From an uncultured Anaerolineaceae bacterium (lineage in GTDB: Bacteria > Chloroflexota > Anaerolineae > Anaerolineales > Anaerolineaceae): DNA of 64,000 bases. Under the pieces are notes generated by a model. The model worked only from the letters and a program-made list of their open reading frames with translations. It was not told the origin of the DNA and ran no database searches. Location of the stretch: contig CAKMKJ010000005.1 of NCBI GenBank assembly GCA_927443345.1, positions 1 through 64,000 on the forward strand, read 5' to 3'. A program made the translations under genes and the position numbers. Below, piece by piece: positions 1 through 9,392 of this stretch; the first letter of the stretch is position 1; each line of letters starts with the position of its first letter.

Positions 1-732
1 CTGGTCATCATCAAATCGTATAACAAAGAAAAACTTGGAAACGCAATAGAAGCCCTGGGTGTCAATGTTATCTACCTTGATCTCGAATCCACTGAACAGT
101 TTTACCAGGATATTCGCACCCTTGGACAGATCTTTGGCAACGACGCACGCGCTGAAGAGATCGTCGCTTTGTATAAAGCCAATGAAACCAGAATTGCAGA
201 TGGATTGAATGGTCTCAGCGATGCAGACAAACCCTCAATCTTGTTGTTAAGCTATTCAGATAAGGGCGGAACAGTAGCCTTCGCGGTTCCTCCGATGGAA
301 TGGCTGCAGACTGTTTTAGTGCAGAATGCTGGCGGCGACCCCGCCTGGAAAGATGCCATCTCCGAAGGCGGTTGGACTGTTGTCTCACTTGAACAAATCG
401 CAGCATGGAATGCTGACATGGTCTTCATTGTTGATTATTCGGGTAAAGCCATGGATGTAGTTGCTCAACTCAAAGCAGATGCCAATTGGCAGGCATTAGA
501 CGCAGTCATCAATAATCAGATCTACGCTTTTCCTGTTGACTTCTTGAGCTGGGACCAGGCTGATCCCCGTTGGGGTCTTGGCGAGTTGTGGCTGGCTGCA
601 AAAATCCATCCAGACCGCTTCGAAGGGCTCAATTTTACAGAAGAGATTAGTGATTTCTACAAAACTTACTATGGGCTTGAAGATACAACCATCATTGAAA
701 AGGTGATGCCCCTCGTATCGGGCGATCTTTAA
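1..732 (+). CDS. ABC transporter substrate-binding protein, iron-siderophore/cobalamin type (5' truncated by window edge)
   Basis: Frame 1 is open from base 1 (LVIIKSYNKEKLGNAIEALGVNVIYLDLES...), upstream of the listed start at 169; followed by FecCD-type permease and ATPase genes. Confidence 0.85.
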   Translation: MVIIKSYNKEKLGNAIEALGVNVIYLDLESTEQFYQDIRTLGQIFGNDARAEEIVALYKANETRIADGLNGLSDADKPSILLLSYSDKGGTVAFAVPPMEWLQTVLVQNAGGDPAWKDAISEGGWTVVSLEQIAAWNADMVFIVDYSGKAMDVVAQLKADANWQALDAVINNQIYAFPVDFLSWDQADPRWGLGELWLAAKIHPDRFEGLNFTEEISDFYKTYYGLEDTTIIEKVMPLVSGDL

Positions 733-783
733 TACTTAACTTGATGAGGGGCGGCATGCCGCCCCTCATCCCTCGAGATATCA

Positions 784-1776
784 TTGAAAAAAAACCTCTG
801 GCTTTCACCCGTCGTCCTAATTCTGATTCCTTTGTTGGTTTTTTTAATTTCGCTGGTGATGGGCAGATACCCCAAGCCATTGTTTATGCCGTTTGACGTA
901 TTGCTGAATGACGAGTTAGCCCAAAGGCTGGTATTCAGCTTGCGGCTGCCCCGTCTGCTCAGCGCACTTTGCCTGGGGATGTCACTTTCAGCCGCTGGCG
1001 GTGTGATGCAGATGCTCTTTCGCAATCCGCTTGTCGAACCTGGATTCCTCGGGGTAACTCAAGGGGCCGGTTTTGGCGCAGCGCTTTGCATTATCTTTTT
1101 GGGTACCTCTCCCCTGCTGATTGAAACCAGTGCCACTCTTTTTGCGGTGTTGGGCTTGTTATTCTCCTATTTCATCGCAAGACGAATCCGTTTTGGCGGG
1201 TGGGTGCTGCGGTTGATTCTGGCCGGCATTGCAGTATCAGCTTTTTTCTCAGCAGGCTTGGGTATTTTGAAGTATCTGGCAGACCCAACATCACAACTGC
1301 CCGAGATCACCTTCTGGCTGCTTGGCGGATTGTGGTCTGTTACCTGGCCTGACTTATTTTACATTTTACCGGTGGTGGTGATCGGCCTGGTCATTATCTA
1401 TCTGATGCGCTGGCGATTAAATCTACTCTCATTAGGGGATGAAACTGCTACTTCTCTGGGTGTCTCGGTCAAGCGTGAACGCACCCTGTTGTTAGGCGTC
1501 AGTGTTGCTATCACAGCCGTAGTGGTCTCTGTGGCAGGCATTGTCGGTTGGATCGGCTTGATCATTCCACACATTGCCAGAAGACTCGTAGGAGCCAATT
1601 CTGCAAACTTCATCCCGGTGAGCATCTCTATTGGCGGCGCTTTTGCCATCTTGTGTGACAATATAGCCCGCACGCTTTCAGCAGGCGAGATACCCCTGGG
1701 AATTATCACCTCTCTCTTGGGAGCAGTTATTTTCTTGATCTTGATGGTCAGTCCGGGTATGAGGCTGCAGCGATGA
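784..1776 (+). CDS. FecCD-family ABC transporter permease
   Basis: Polytopic; typical motifs RLPRLLSALCLGMSLSAAGGVMQMLFRNPLVEPGFLGV and GWIGLIIPHIARRLVG. TTG start. Confidence 0.93.
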   Translation: MKKNLWLSPVVLILIPLLVFLISLVMGRYPKPLFMPFDVLLNDELAQRLVFSLRLPRLLSALCLGMSLSAAGGVMQMLFRNPLVEPGFLGVTQGAGFGAALCIIFLGTSPLLIETSATLFAVLGLLFSYFIARRIRFGGWVLRLILAGIAVSAFFSAGLGILKYLADPTSQLPEITFWLLGGLWSVTWPDLFYILPVVVIGLVIIYLMRWRLNLLSLGDETATSLGVSVKRERTLLLGVSVAITAVVVSVAGIVGWIGLIIPHIARRLVGANSANFIPVSISIGGAFAILCDNIARTLSAGEIPLGIITSLLGAVIFLILMVSPGMRLQR

Positions 1777-2561
1777 TTCAACCCATCCTCACCATTACTG
1801 ACCTTGAATTCAGCTACGAAGCGAATCAGAAGAATGTGCTGAACGCAGTTTCTTTTGAGATTCAACCCGGCACGATCACAGCCATCCTCGGACCAAATGG
1901 AGCAGGAAAAACAACCCTTATTCATTTGTTACTCGGATTACGCAAACCGCTAAGCGGCAGCATCTTGTTAAAAAATAAACCTATTGGGCAATATTCCCGC
2001 AAGGAATTGAGCCAATGGATCGGGCTTGTACCTCAATCTGAGTACGTCCCTTTTGAATATAGCGTTTTGGAATACGTCTTGTTGGGACGTGCTCCCTATT
2101 TAAACCCGCTTGACCTTCCTGGCCCATTCGATGTGCAAATTGCCCGTGAGGCGTTGATCCAGGTCGGCATTGAACATCTCGAAAAGCGCCCCATCCCCGA
2201 GTTGAGCGGCGGTGAACTCCAGCTTGTACTGATCGCCCGAGCCCTGGCACAGAAGCCTAAAGTGTTGCTGCTGGATGAACCCACTTCTCACCTCGATTTG
2301 AGCAACCGCAACATTACACTTCAAATACTTAATCAATTACGTTTAAATGGCGTAACGGTATTGTTTACCACGCACGATCCAGAAGCATCCTCTCTGGTGG
2401 CGAACAACCTGGTGCTGATGCGCCAGGGAAAGGTCATGCATACCGGCTCGCTCGAAACAACTTTTACCAGCCAGAAGTTGAGCGAAACATATGGAACCCG
2501 GATAGACGTCATCCAGGTGGATGGTCTGCCTGTCGTGCGTTCGCTGGAAAAACTGCAATGA
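1773..2561 (+). CDS. ABC transporter ATP-binding protein (FepC/BtuD-like)
   Basis: Walker A GPNGAGKTT, signature LSGGELQ, Walker B VLLLDEPTSHLD; 4-nt overlap with permease. Confidence 0.95.
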   Translation: MIQPILTITDLEFSYEANQKNVLNAVSFEIQPGTITAILGPNGAGKTTLIHLLLGLRKPLSGSILLKNKPIGQYSRKELSQWIGLVPQSEYVPFEYSVLEYVLLGRAPYLNPLDLPGPFDVQIAREALIQVGIEHLEKRPIPELSGGELQLVLIARALAQKPKVLLLDEPTSHLDLSNRNITLQILNQLRLNGVTVLFTTHDPEASSLVANNLVLMRQGKVMHTGSLETTFTSQKLSETYGTRIDVIQVDGLPVVRSLEKLQ

Positions 2562-3112
2562 GTGATGACACATCGATAATTTGGATCATCACCGGTCCAT
2601 TCCAGGTCGGCAAAACACATTTCTGCCATAACCTGGTCAATGAGGCTCAAAGACGAGGATACAAGCTTGCGGGGGTGATCTGCCCTCCTGTTTTTGAAGA
2701 ACAAAACAAAACAGCCATTACCATCGAAGATCTTATTTCACATCAACGCAAAACACTCGCGACTAAACGTACCACTGAAACAGAAGGGTTGCTGACCGAT
2801 CATTGGGTTTTTAATGAGGAAGTCTTGTTGTGGGGGAACCGCGTATTGGGAGAAACAATTGGCTGTGATCTTTTACTGGTTGATGAACTTGGTCCACTTG
2901 AGTTCAATCGAGGCCAGGGCTGGCTGAACGGTTTGCAGGCGATCGATAATGGGGAATACAAAATCGCTGTCGTCGTCATTCGCCCCGTTTTGGTAGAAAC
3001 AGCTCAAAAACGTTGGCCAAACGCAATAGTGATAGACTTTGAAGCCCGATTGAAACTTGAAGAAACAAGGCATCTGGTCGAGCAAGTATTACTACCAATT
3101 GAACAAAAATAA
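2558..3112 (+). CDS. P-loop NTPase, THEP1-like nucleoside-triphosphatase
   Basis: P-loop GPFQVGKTHF, DLLLVDELGPLEF; 4-nt overlap with ABC ATPase gene. Confidence 0.7.
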   Translation: MSDDTSIIWIITGPFQVGKTHFCHNLVNEAQRRGYKLAGVICPPVFEEQNKTAITIEDLISHQRKTLATKRTTETEGLLTDHWVFNEEVLLWGNRVLGETIGCDLLLVDELGPLEFNRGQGWLNGLQAIDNGEYKIAVVVIRPVLVETAQKRWPNAIVIDFEARLKLEETRHLVEQVLLPIEQK

Positions 3113-3187
3113 AACTCAATAATTTCGCATACTTCAAGTAAAATAAGGGCTTCTCACAACATACTCTCTTTACATTTTCGAGGCTTT

Positions 3188-3994
3188 ATGAATTTAATCG
3201 ATCGCATCATGGGCAAGCGGCCCAAATTAGGATTGGCTTTAAGCGGAGGTGCCACACATGGGGCAGCTCATATAGGCATTCTACAGGTTTTAGAACGCGA
3301 AGGCATTCGGCCTGATTTTGTTGCAGGCACCAGCGCAGGTGCATTGGTAGGCGCTGCCTATTGTGCCGGGGTGCCTTTGGATGAATTGGAAAAACTGTTT
3401 CTTTCGATTGCCTGGCCGACCTTCATCAAATTCTCTTTGATTAAACCGCTGGCCTTGTTTGATACACAACCCATGGAAGAGTTCATTAGAAAGAATATCG
3501 GCGATTGTGAATTTAAAGACCTCAATCTGCCCTTTGCTGCCATTTCTTGCGACATTGTAACAGGCGAGCGAGTTGTATTGGATGAAGGCCTTGTTGCGCC
3601 TTGTGTAAGAGCCAGCGCAGCGATCCCGGGTTTATTTTCACCGGTAGAGATCAATGGCCGCCTCCTGGTGGATGGTGGTGTTGTGGATAATTTACCGGTT
3701 GAACATGTCCGCGCCATGGGAGCTGATTTCACCATCGGGTGTGATGTATCTTCACCCTCAAAACGAGGCAAACGACCTGAAAATCCGTTTGAAAACCTGT
3801 TGGCAATGGTATATATCATGCAGGAACGGTCCACTTCATTGAATCAGGATATGTGCGATTGTTTAATTAAACCAAACATTTCACAATATTCTTCATGGGG
3901 GTTTGGTGACTCAGACAAAATGATCGAAGAAGGTCGAATATCCGCAGAAGCTGCCTTACCTCAACTAAACAAATTTATGCCAAAAAAGAAATAA
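3188..3994 (+). CDS. Patatin-like phospholipase family protein (RssA-like)
   Basis: GLALSGGATHGAAHIGIL, GTSAG serine motif, DGGVVDNLPV Asp motif. Confidence 0.93.
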   Translation: MNLIDRIMGKRPKLGLALSGGATHGAAHIGILQVLEREGIRPDFVAGTSAGALVGAAYCAGVPLDELEKLFLSIAWPTFIKFSLIKPLALFDTQPMEEFIRKNIGDCEFKDLNLPFAAISCDIVTGERVVLDEGLVAPCVRASAAIPGLFSPVEINGRLLVDGGVVDNLPVEHVRAMGADFTIGCDVSSPSKRGKRPENPFENLLAMVYIMQERSTSLNQDMCDCLIKPNISQYSSWGFGDSDKMIEEGRISAEAALPQLNKFMPKKK

Positions 3995-4020
3995 TTTGAT
4001 TTTTCAGCACTTTTGTCTTG

Positions 4021-4048
4021 AAAAAACCGTTCAATTGAACGGTTTTTC
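4021..4048 (+). terminator. Rho-independent terminator
   Basis: AAAAACCGTTCAATTGAACGGTTTTT palindrome with T-run just after the patatin gene. Confidence 0.8.
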
Positions 4049-4225
4049 TTTGGTTTTGAATGTAAAGATCTGCTGATGGATTATAGCGAAAAATCAGTTT
4101 ATCAATTGGCTAACTTTTTATTTTACATGCTTTATATGAGCTATTTACTAAATTATTACTCAATAATTTCTTAATATAAACTATATTTTTTTTAACAAAT
4201 AAATCTAGTATAACCAGGCGGTTCA

Positions 4226-4822
4226 ATGCAAAAAATGAGCTTCAAATATAGAATGATTGCCTTTTTAATGATTATTGTTTTCGCTCTTGGCATCACTCCC
4301 GTCTTGACCGTTCAAGCTGCTATCAACCCTCCAACACTCGAAGAATTTTCAGGCACCCTGAAGAAATCAGATTCATCACAACTTGTTGGGGTATATGTTT
4401 ATGATATCCTGGCACTCAAAGTGGTTCAACAAGCCTCAACTTATTCAGTTTCATCGAAGGTAGGAACCGCTACTCAATTCACTTTAGCCGGAAAATATGG
4501 TTCCATTGGTTTGTTAGCTCACAACTATTTATCTGGCTCAAGTTTTTTAAACCTTGTATCTGGCTCTGAAATTATCTTGATCTTTGGAGATGGCAGTACA
4601 AAAAAATACAAGGTAGACACCATTATGAAATATCAAGCGCTTAATCCAAACGACAATTTTTCCATTTTTATTAATCTGGATAAACCAAACGCTACGATTA
4701 CAAGTGATAATGTGGTTAATGAGACTTATGGGGGCGGAGATCTTGTTCTTCAAACTTGTATTGCAAGAAATGGTATTTTGAACTGGGGACGCCTTTTCAT
4801 CATCGCCTCACTGGTTGAATAA
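4226..4822 (+). CDS. Secreted sortase-like protein, paralog 1
   Basis: Signal peptide (...VLTVQAA); LLAHNYLSG (His), LVLQTC (Cys), WGRLF (Arg) in the order of a sortase catalytic triad. Confidence 0.6.
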   Translation: MQKMSFKYRMIAFLMIIVFALGITPVLTVQAAINPPTLEEFSGTLKKSDSSQLVGVYVYDILALKVVQQASTYSVSSKVGTATQFTLAGKYGSIGLLAHNYLSGSSFLNLVSGSEIILIFGDGSTKKYKVDTIMKYQALNPNDNFSIFINLDKPNATITSDNVVNETYGGGDLVLQTCIARNGILNWGRLFIIASLVE

Positions 4823-4957
4823 TCTGCGATTTTCAAAATTGGTACCACCCAAAAAAGATAGCGTTGCACTCACTGCTGTATTAATCAAAACCGCCCGCCA
4901 AACGGGTGTTTGATTGTCTCTTTCGCTTTGCTCTCTCGCCAGGTTAATACTCTTATT

Positions 4958-4989
4958 AAAAGAATCGTTTAGGATAACGATTCTTTTTT
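4958..4989 (+). terminator. Rho-independent terminator after paralog 1
   Basis: AGAATCGTT...AACGATTCT stem followed by TTTTTT. Confidence 0.75.
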
Positions 4990-5146
4990 ATTACTTTTTT
5001 GTGAGTAAAAAAAGAATCACAATCAATAATCTAGTTACTCAACTTCAAAATCAAATTTCCTTTGTATAATGTTTGTACATGCATTTCCTTTATTTATTAT
5101 ATATTTATGATTATTATTAATTATATAGTTAATCGAAAGGTGCTTC

Positions 5147-5743
5147 ATGCAAAAAATAAGTTTGTCAATTAAATCTTTCTCAATATTAGCGATACTAATC
5201 CTGGCCATAAGCTTTTTACCACTGAAATCAGTACAAGCTGCTGCAAGTCCGATATCGCTTAATAGATTTTCCGAAGCATTGAAGGAATCAGATTCTTCAA
5301 AACTTGTTGGAATCTATGTCAATGACATCCTGGCACTCAGAGTGGTTCAACAAGTATCAACCTATTCGGTTTCTTCACTGACTAACACAGCTACCCAATT
5401 CGGCTTGGCCGGCAATTACGGCTCCATCGGTTTACTAGCGCACAACTATTTGTCTGGGATGTATTTCTCAGAACTTGCCACTGGCACCAAAATAAACCTA
5501 ATATTTGGTGATGGCAGCATAAGAACTTATCAGGTAGAGAAAATAAAGAAATATCAAGCTCTTAGTCCAGATGCTCTTGATTCAGATTTTATAAATTTGG
5601 ATAACCCTTCTGGCACAATTTCAGGTGATCAAGTGATAAAGGAAACTTATGGCGCGGGCGACCTTGTTCTGCAGACGTGTTTAGAGAAGAACGGCAATCT
5701 AACATGGGGACGCCTTTTCATCATCGCCTCTCTGGTTGAATAA
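5147..5743 (+). CDS. Secreted sortase-like protein, paralog 2
   Basis: Same 198-aa length; signal peptide; LLAHNYLSG / LVLQTC / WGRLFIIASLVE conserved. Confidence 0.6.
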   Translation: MQKISLSIKSFSILAILILAISFLPLKSVQAAASPISLNRFSEALKESDSSKLVGIYVNDILALRVVQQVSTYSVSSLTNTATQFGLAGNYGSIGLLAHNYLSGMYFSELATGTKINLIFGDGSIRTYQVEKIKKYQALSPDALDSDFINLDNPSGTISGDQVIKETYGAGDLVLQTCLEKNGNLTWGRLFIIASLVE

Positions 5744-5806
5744 TCTTCACTAAGAATCTATCGCCTACATCCAAAAGAGATTTGCCACCTCTGATCAAAT
5801 AACACT

Positions 5807-5843
5807 AAGAGGAATCGCTCAAACTGAGAGATTCCTCTTTTTC
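5807..5843 (+). terminator. Rho-independent terminator after paralog 2
   Basis: AAGAGGAATC...GATTCCTCTTTTT. Confidence 0.75.
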
Positions 5844-6002
5844 TTACCTCGATCAAATATTACGTCTTTTGTAAACTCGATTTTCCTCACAACACATAGT
5901 CCAAACAACTTACAAGTTTGTAATATCGACCATTATCGTCTTGTTTTATTACTATAAAATTACTATAATACAACTAATATATTATAGTTATTGGAAAAGT
6001 AG

Positions 6003-6599
6003 ATGAAAAAACTAACCTTGAAACACAAAATCTTATCCTTATTCGTGGTTCTGATCATTACCTTCAGTTTTCTTCCCGTCACGCCCGTCCATGCTGCAAC
6101 CAACACCACTTCAGTAGAAACTTTTGCAGCAACATTAAAGAAAACTGACTCCTCTCAATTAGTTGGCGTTTTTGTAAAGAACGTCATGGCAGTAAAAGTA
6201 GTCCAACAATCTTCAGCCGCATATGTTTCTTCCAGCGCAGGCACCGTCACACAATTCGGCATGGCTAGCCAGGCTGGCTCGATTGGTCTATTAGCTCACA
6301 ATTACCTCTCAGGCGGCAGTTTTTCGAAACTAGGTTCCGGCACTGAAATCATCCTTGTATTTGGTGATGGCAGCACAAAAAAATATCAGGTAACCAGTAT
6401 CAAGAAGTACCAGGCACTCAGCCCAACCGACCCCTACTCAAATTTTGTTAATTTAGACAGCCCTGACACCACCCTTTCCAGTTCAGACGTTTTTAATGAA
6501 ACCTACGGTTCAGGGGCTCTGGTATTACAAACTTGTATTAGCAAAAATGGCAACTCGTCATGGGGGCGTCTTTTCATCATTGCGACGTCTGCCGGATAG
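6003..6599 (+). CDS. Secreted sortase-like protein, paralog 3
   Basis: Same 198-aa length; signal peptide; LLAHNYLSG / LVLQTC / WGRLFIIA conserved. Confidence 0.6.
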   Translation: MKKLTLKHKILSLFVVLIITFSFLPVTPVHAATNTTSVETFAATLKKTDSSQLVGVFVKNVMAVKVVQQSSAAYVSSSAGTVTQFGMASQAGSIGLLAHNYLSGGSFSKLGSGTEIILVFGDGSTKKYQVTSIKKYQALSPTDPYSNFVNLDSPDTTLSSSDVFNETYGSGALVLQTCISKNGNSSWGRLFIIATSAG

Positions 6600-6624
6600 T
6601 TCTTCATTTTTCTCATGCTATATA

Positions 6625-6663
6625 AAACACAGGAACAGCCCATAAAGCTGTTCTTGTGTTTTA
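6625..6663 (+). terminator. Rho-independent terminator after paralog 3
   Basis: AAAACACAGGAACAGC...GCTGTTCTTGTGTTTT stem. Confidence 0.75.
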
Positions 6664-6697
6664 TAATCAACAAACAATCAAGATAAGGGAGAGCAAA

Positions 6698-7228
6698 ATG
6701 AGCATTCAGACCATCTCACCGAAAGATTTTTCTGCCAAAATTCACAGTTTGTGGGATAAAGATTGGTTCTTGCTTTCAGCAGGTAGCTTTGCCGAAGGAA
6801 AATATAACTGTATGACCATCGCTTGGGGATGGATGGGAGTTATTTGGAATAAACCTGTGGTTCAGGTTTTAGTCAGACCTACGCGTTACACCTACGGATT
6901 TATGGAGTCCAACCCTGATTTCACTATTTGTGCATTCCCGAATCAATACCGTAAAGCATTAAGTCTGTTGGGAGCAAAATCTGGAAGGGACGGCGATAAA
7001 ATCAAGGAGTCTGGCCTCACGCCATGCAAAAGCACAGAAGTAATCGCGCCCTCCTTTGTGGAAGCCAACCTGGTGATAGAATGCCGAAAAATCTACACTG
7101 ATGTGCTTAAGCCTCAAGGATTTCTGGATGCATCAATTGAAAGTCATTATCCGCTCGCGGATTATCACAAAATTTATTATGGTGAAATACTCACACTTCG
7201 GGGTGACCCAACTTTGTATTCCAATTAA
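6698..7228 (+). CDS. Flavin reductase-like (FMN-binding split barrel) protein
   Basis: MSIQTISPKDFSAKI...FNCMTIAWGWMGVIWNKPVVQVLVRPTRYT-type sequence; ATG at 6698 preceded by AAGGGAGAG, preferred over the listed GTG at 6656. Confidence 0.8.
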   Translation: MSIQTISPKDFSAKIHSLWDKDWFLLSAGSFAEGKYNCMTIAWGWMGVIWNKPVVQVLVRPTRYTYGFMESNPDFTICAFPNQYRKALSLLGAKSGRDGDKIKESGLTPCKSTEVIAPSFVEANLVIECRKIYTDVLKPQGFLDASIESHYPLADYHKIYYGEILTLRGDPTLYSN

Positions 7229-7232
7229 TTAA

Positions 7233-7272
7233 AAAATGGATGGCTCGAGACGATAGCCATCCATTTTGTTTT
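7233..7272. terminator. Terminator hairpin between convergent genes
   Basis: AAAATGGATGGCT...AGCCATCCATTTT. Confidence 0.75.
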
Positions 7273-7326
7273 CCCCCTGCAGCGAAGTTATGAAATTGCT
7301 CAAAAAATGAGCAGGTTTCGAAATAA

Positions 7327-8445
7327 TCAATCCAAAAAGTTATGTCCATCAAATAAACTTATGAAAGCTTCTACCACTGCCGGATCATACATAATTCCGG
7401 AATTTTGTTTTATTTCTGAGAGTGCTTCTTCATGGTTGCGAGGCGCTTTGTATACTCTTCCCTCGGTCATAGCTGAATATGAATCTACAACTGCGATAAT
7501 TTTAGCGCCCATCGGAATCTGATCGCTCATCAGTGCGTGGGGGTAACCTTCACCATCCACGCGTTCATGATGCGATAGAATGATGGAAGCAATATTTTCG
7601 AGTCCGCTCAAACCCTTTACGATATGTGCGCCTAATTCTGAGTGAGATTTCATTACTTCCCATTCATGCGCATCTAGCGGACCAGGTTTATGCAGAATTG
7701 AATCTTCGATGCCAATCTTGCCTATGTCGTGCAACAAAGCCGCCCAACACAATTCACGGGTTTCACGGGCTGAAAAATTGAAGTGCCTTGCGATTTGTTC
7801 AGAAAATGAAGCCAACCGTTTACTATGAGCACCACTATATGGGTCTCTGGTTTCGAGCGTTTTTGACAGCGCCAAAACCACCTCAATCGAAGAATTCTCC
7901 AATTGCTCATTGAGCTGCTTGCGATGGAGGGCGTTACCCAATTGATCCGCGATCAAGTCAACCAAATAAAAGGTATCCTGTGGAAAGGCATCAAGTTCAG
8001 AAGAATTGGTTTTCGCTAAAACGAGAGTGCCGACCTGCGATTGTTCAACACACAGGGGAATAATCCAATGGCAATCACGGATTTTCAAGCCCAATAATTC
8101 TCTGGCCTTACTATCCAAAACCTGTTCAAGTGACGAAGGTCTTTGAGCTTCTGTTGAACTGGAAACGAGCTGAAAAATATTCTCAACGACATCTTCTGAT
8201 TCAGGCCACTTACTCTTGAAATGATAATGTCCATCTGATGACAATATAAAGATGCGACAGTAGTCAACATGCAGCATATCGCGGATATACGCAGTTGCTC
8301 TGTCAATCAAGGTCTCAATAGTCTCAATGCCAACCAAAAAATGACTCAATCTTGACAGACCGGTCAATTTTTCGGTTGTTCTGGTGACTGCACCAGAACC
8401 CCTTGTTTTATAAGGATAGCTGTAGTTTTCGATGTAATGCGTCAT
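7327..8445 (-). CDS. GAF-like plus HD-GYP domain protein (c-di-GMP phosphodiesterase class)
   Basis: LLHDIGKIGIEDSILHKPGPL, SHHERVDGEGYP, AVVDSYSAMTEGRVY motifs; GAF-like N-terminal half. Confidence 0.9.
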   Translation of the reverse strand: MTHYIENYSYPYKTRGSGAVTRTTEKLTGLSRLSHFLVGIETIETLIDRATAYIRDMLHVDYCRIFILSSDGHYHFKSKWPESEDVVENIFQLVSSSTEAQRPSSLEQVLDSKARELLGLKIRDCHWIIPLCVEQSQVGTLVLAKTNSSELDAFPQDTFYLVDLIADQLGNALHRKQLNEQLENSSIEVVLALSKTLETRDPYSGAHSKRLASFSEQIARHFNFSARETRELCWAALLHDIGKIGIEDSILHKPGPLDAHEWEVMKSHSELGAHIVKGLSGLENIASIILSHHERVDGEGYPHALMSDQIPMGAKIIAVVDSYSAMTEGRVYKAPRNHEEALSEIKQNSGIMYDPAVVEAFISLFDGHNFLD

Positions 8446-8506
8446 GTATACAACCCTGGCATTTTACCAATAGCGATGATTTCAGAATTCTTGAAATCCT
8501 GATAGT

Positions 8507-8797
8507 TCAATCTGCAGCGAGCAACCCCATTTTAGATCGAGGCGGACAGCCATTCATCTGGCGGGCAAACTCAGCCAACGAAGTGGCTTTAATAGCAGAA
8601 ATTCGTTCAGATTCTTCAGTTTCGAGATAGAAAGCTTCTCCACCATAGCCGGTCTTTATTGCCAGACTTGGATTGGAAAGCAGCAACTTGCGAAATCTCT
8701 CATTCACTACAGCAGCAGTCATAATTCGGCTATATTCTCGCTCATTATCAACAACTTTTTCTGACGGCTGCATATAATCAATAAAAATATTACTCAT
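8507..8797 (-). CDS. 96-aa protein resembling LigA-like / Franean1_4349-type RiPP-precursor leader proteins
   Basis: LLSNPSLAIKTGYGGEAFYLETEESERISAIKATSLAEFARQM; Cys-containing tail NGCPPRSKMGLLAAD; good RBS (AAGGAGAG). Family resemblance from memory only. Confidence 0.5.
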   Translation of the reverse strand: MSNIFIDYMQPSEKVVDNEREYSRIMTAAVVNERFRKLLLSNPSLAIKTGYGGEAFYLETEESERISAIKATSLAEFARQMNGCPPRSKMGLLAAD

Positions 8798-9380
8798 TAA
8801 TTCTCTCCTTCGTTTTTAGCTTTGATTCTCCACCTAACATCCAAAGTAATAAAATCACACCTAACGCAATAAAAGTATCACCCAAGCTAAATGCCACATT
8901 GTAGCCAAGAACATTAGTAATGGTAAATTGATCTGAAAGAAAAGCAAGTTTGGTCAATTCTGGAGAAAGAACAATATCCTTTGAAAAACCAAAACGCTGT
9001 CCGATCATCCAGGTTGTTTCAGAGCCGGGATTCAGCTTATTCACCGTCACCGGGCTAATGGGCATGAAACCGCCGTTTAAAGCGATTACCAAAAAGTTGA
9101 GTAAAAACCCAAAGCTTATAGGCCAGAAAGCGGGTTTATGAATGTTAAGGAGCGAAAAACCAAACAATATGATCAAAGAACTCACCAGCAGGATTGCCAC
9201 CAAATTGTTTGATAGCAGTTCACGCGTCTTCGGGGCGAAGAAAGCAAAATATTGTGGAATAAACGCCACCAGAACCAATACCGGATACTTTAGTTCGAAC
9301 ACCCGATAATTTCTTTTACCTATCCACGCTCTGCATAACCCGGCAATCAACCCTACCAGAACGGCTGCGACGAGAATCAT
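8790..9380 (-). CDS. DUF5317-like polytopic membrane protein
   Basis: Hydrophobic helices with NGGFMPIS motif and C-terminal GDTFIALGVILLLW; overlaps the 96-aa gene by 8 nt. Confidence 0.7.
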   Translation of the reverse strand: MILVAAVLVGLIAGLCRAWIGKRNYRVFELKYPVLVLVAFIPQYFAFFAPKTRELLSNNLVAILLVSSLIILFGFSLLNIHKPAFWPISFGFLLNFLVIALNGGFMPISPVTVNKLNPGSETTWMIGQRFGFSKDIVLSPELTKLAFLSDQFTITNVLGYNVAFSLGDTFIALGVILLLWMLGGESKLKTKERINE

Positions 9381-9392
9381 TAAAGTATATGA

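Noticed and set aside
6656-6697. N-terminal extension of the flavin-reductase-like ORF from GTG 6656
   Set aside because: It would begin inside the terminator hairpin of the upstream gene; ATG 6698 with AAGGGAGAG is a better start.
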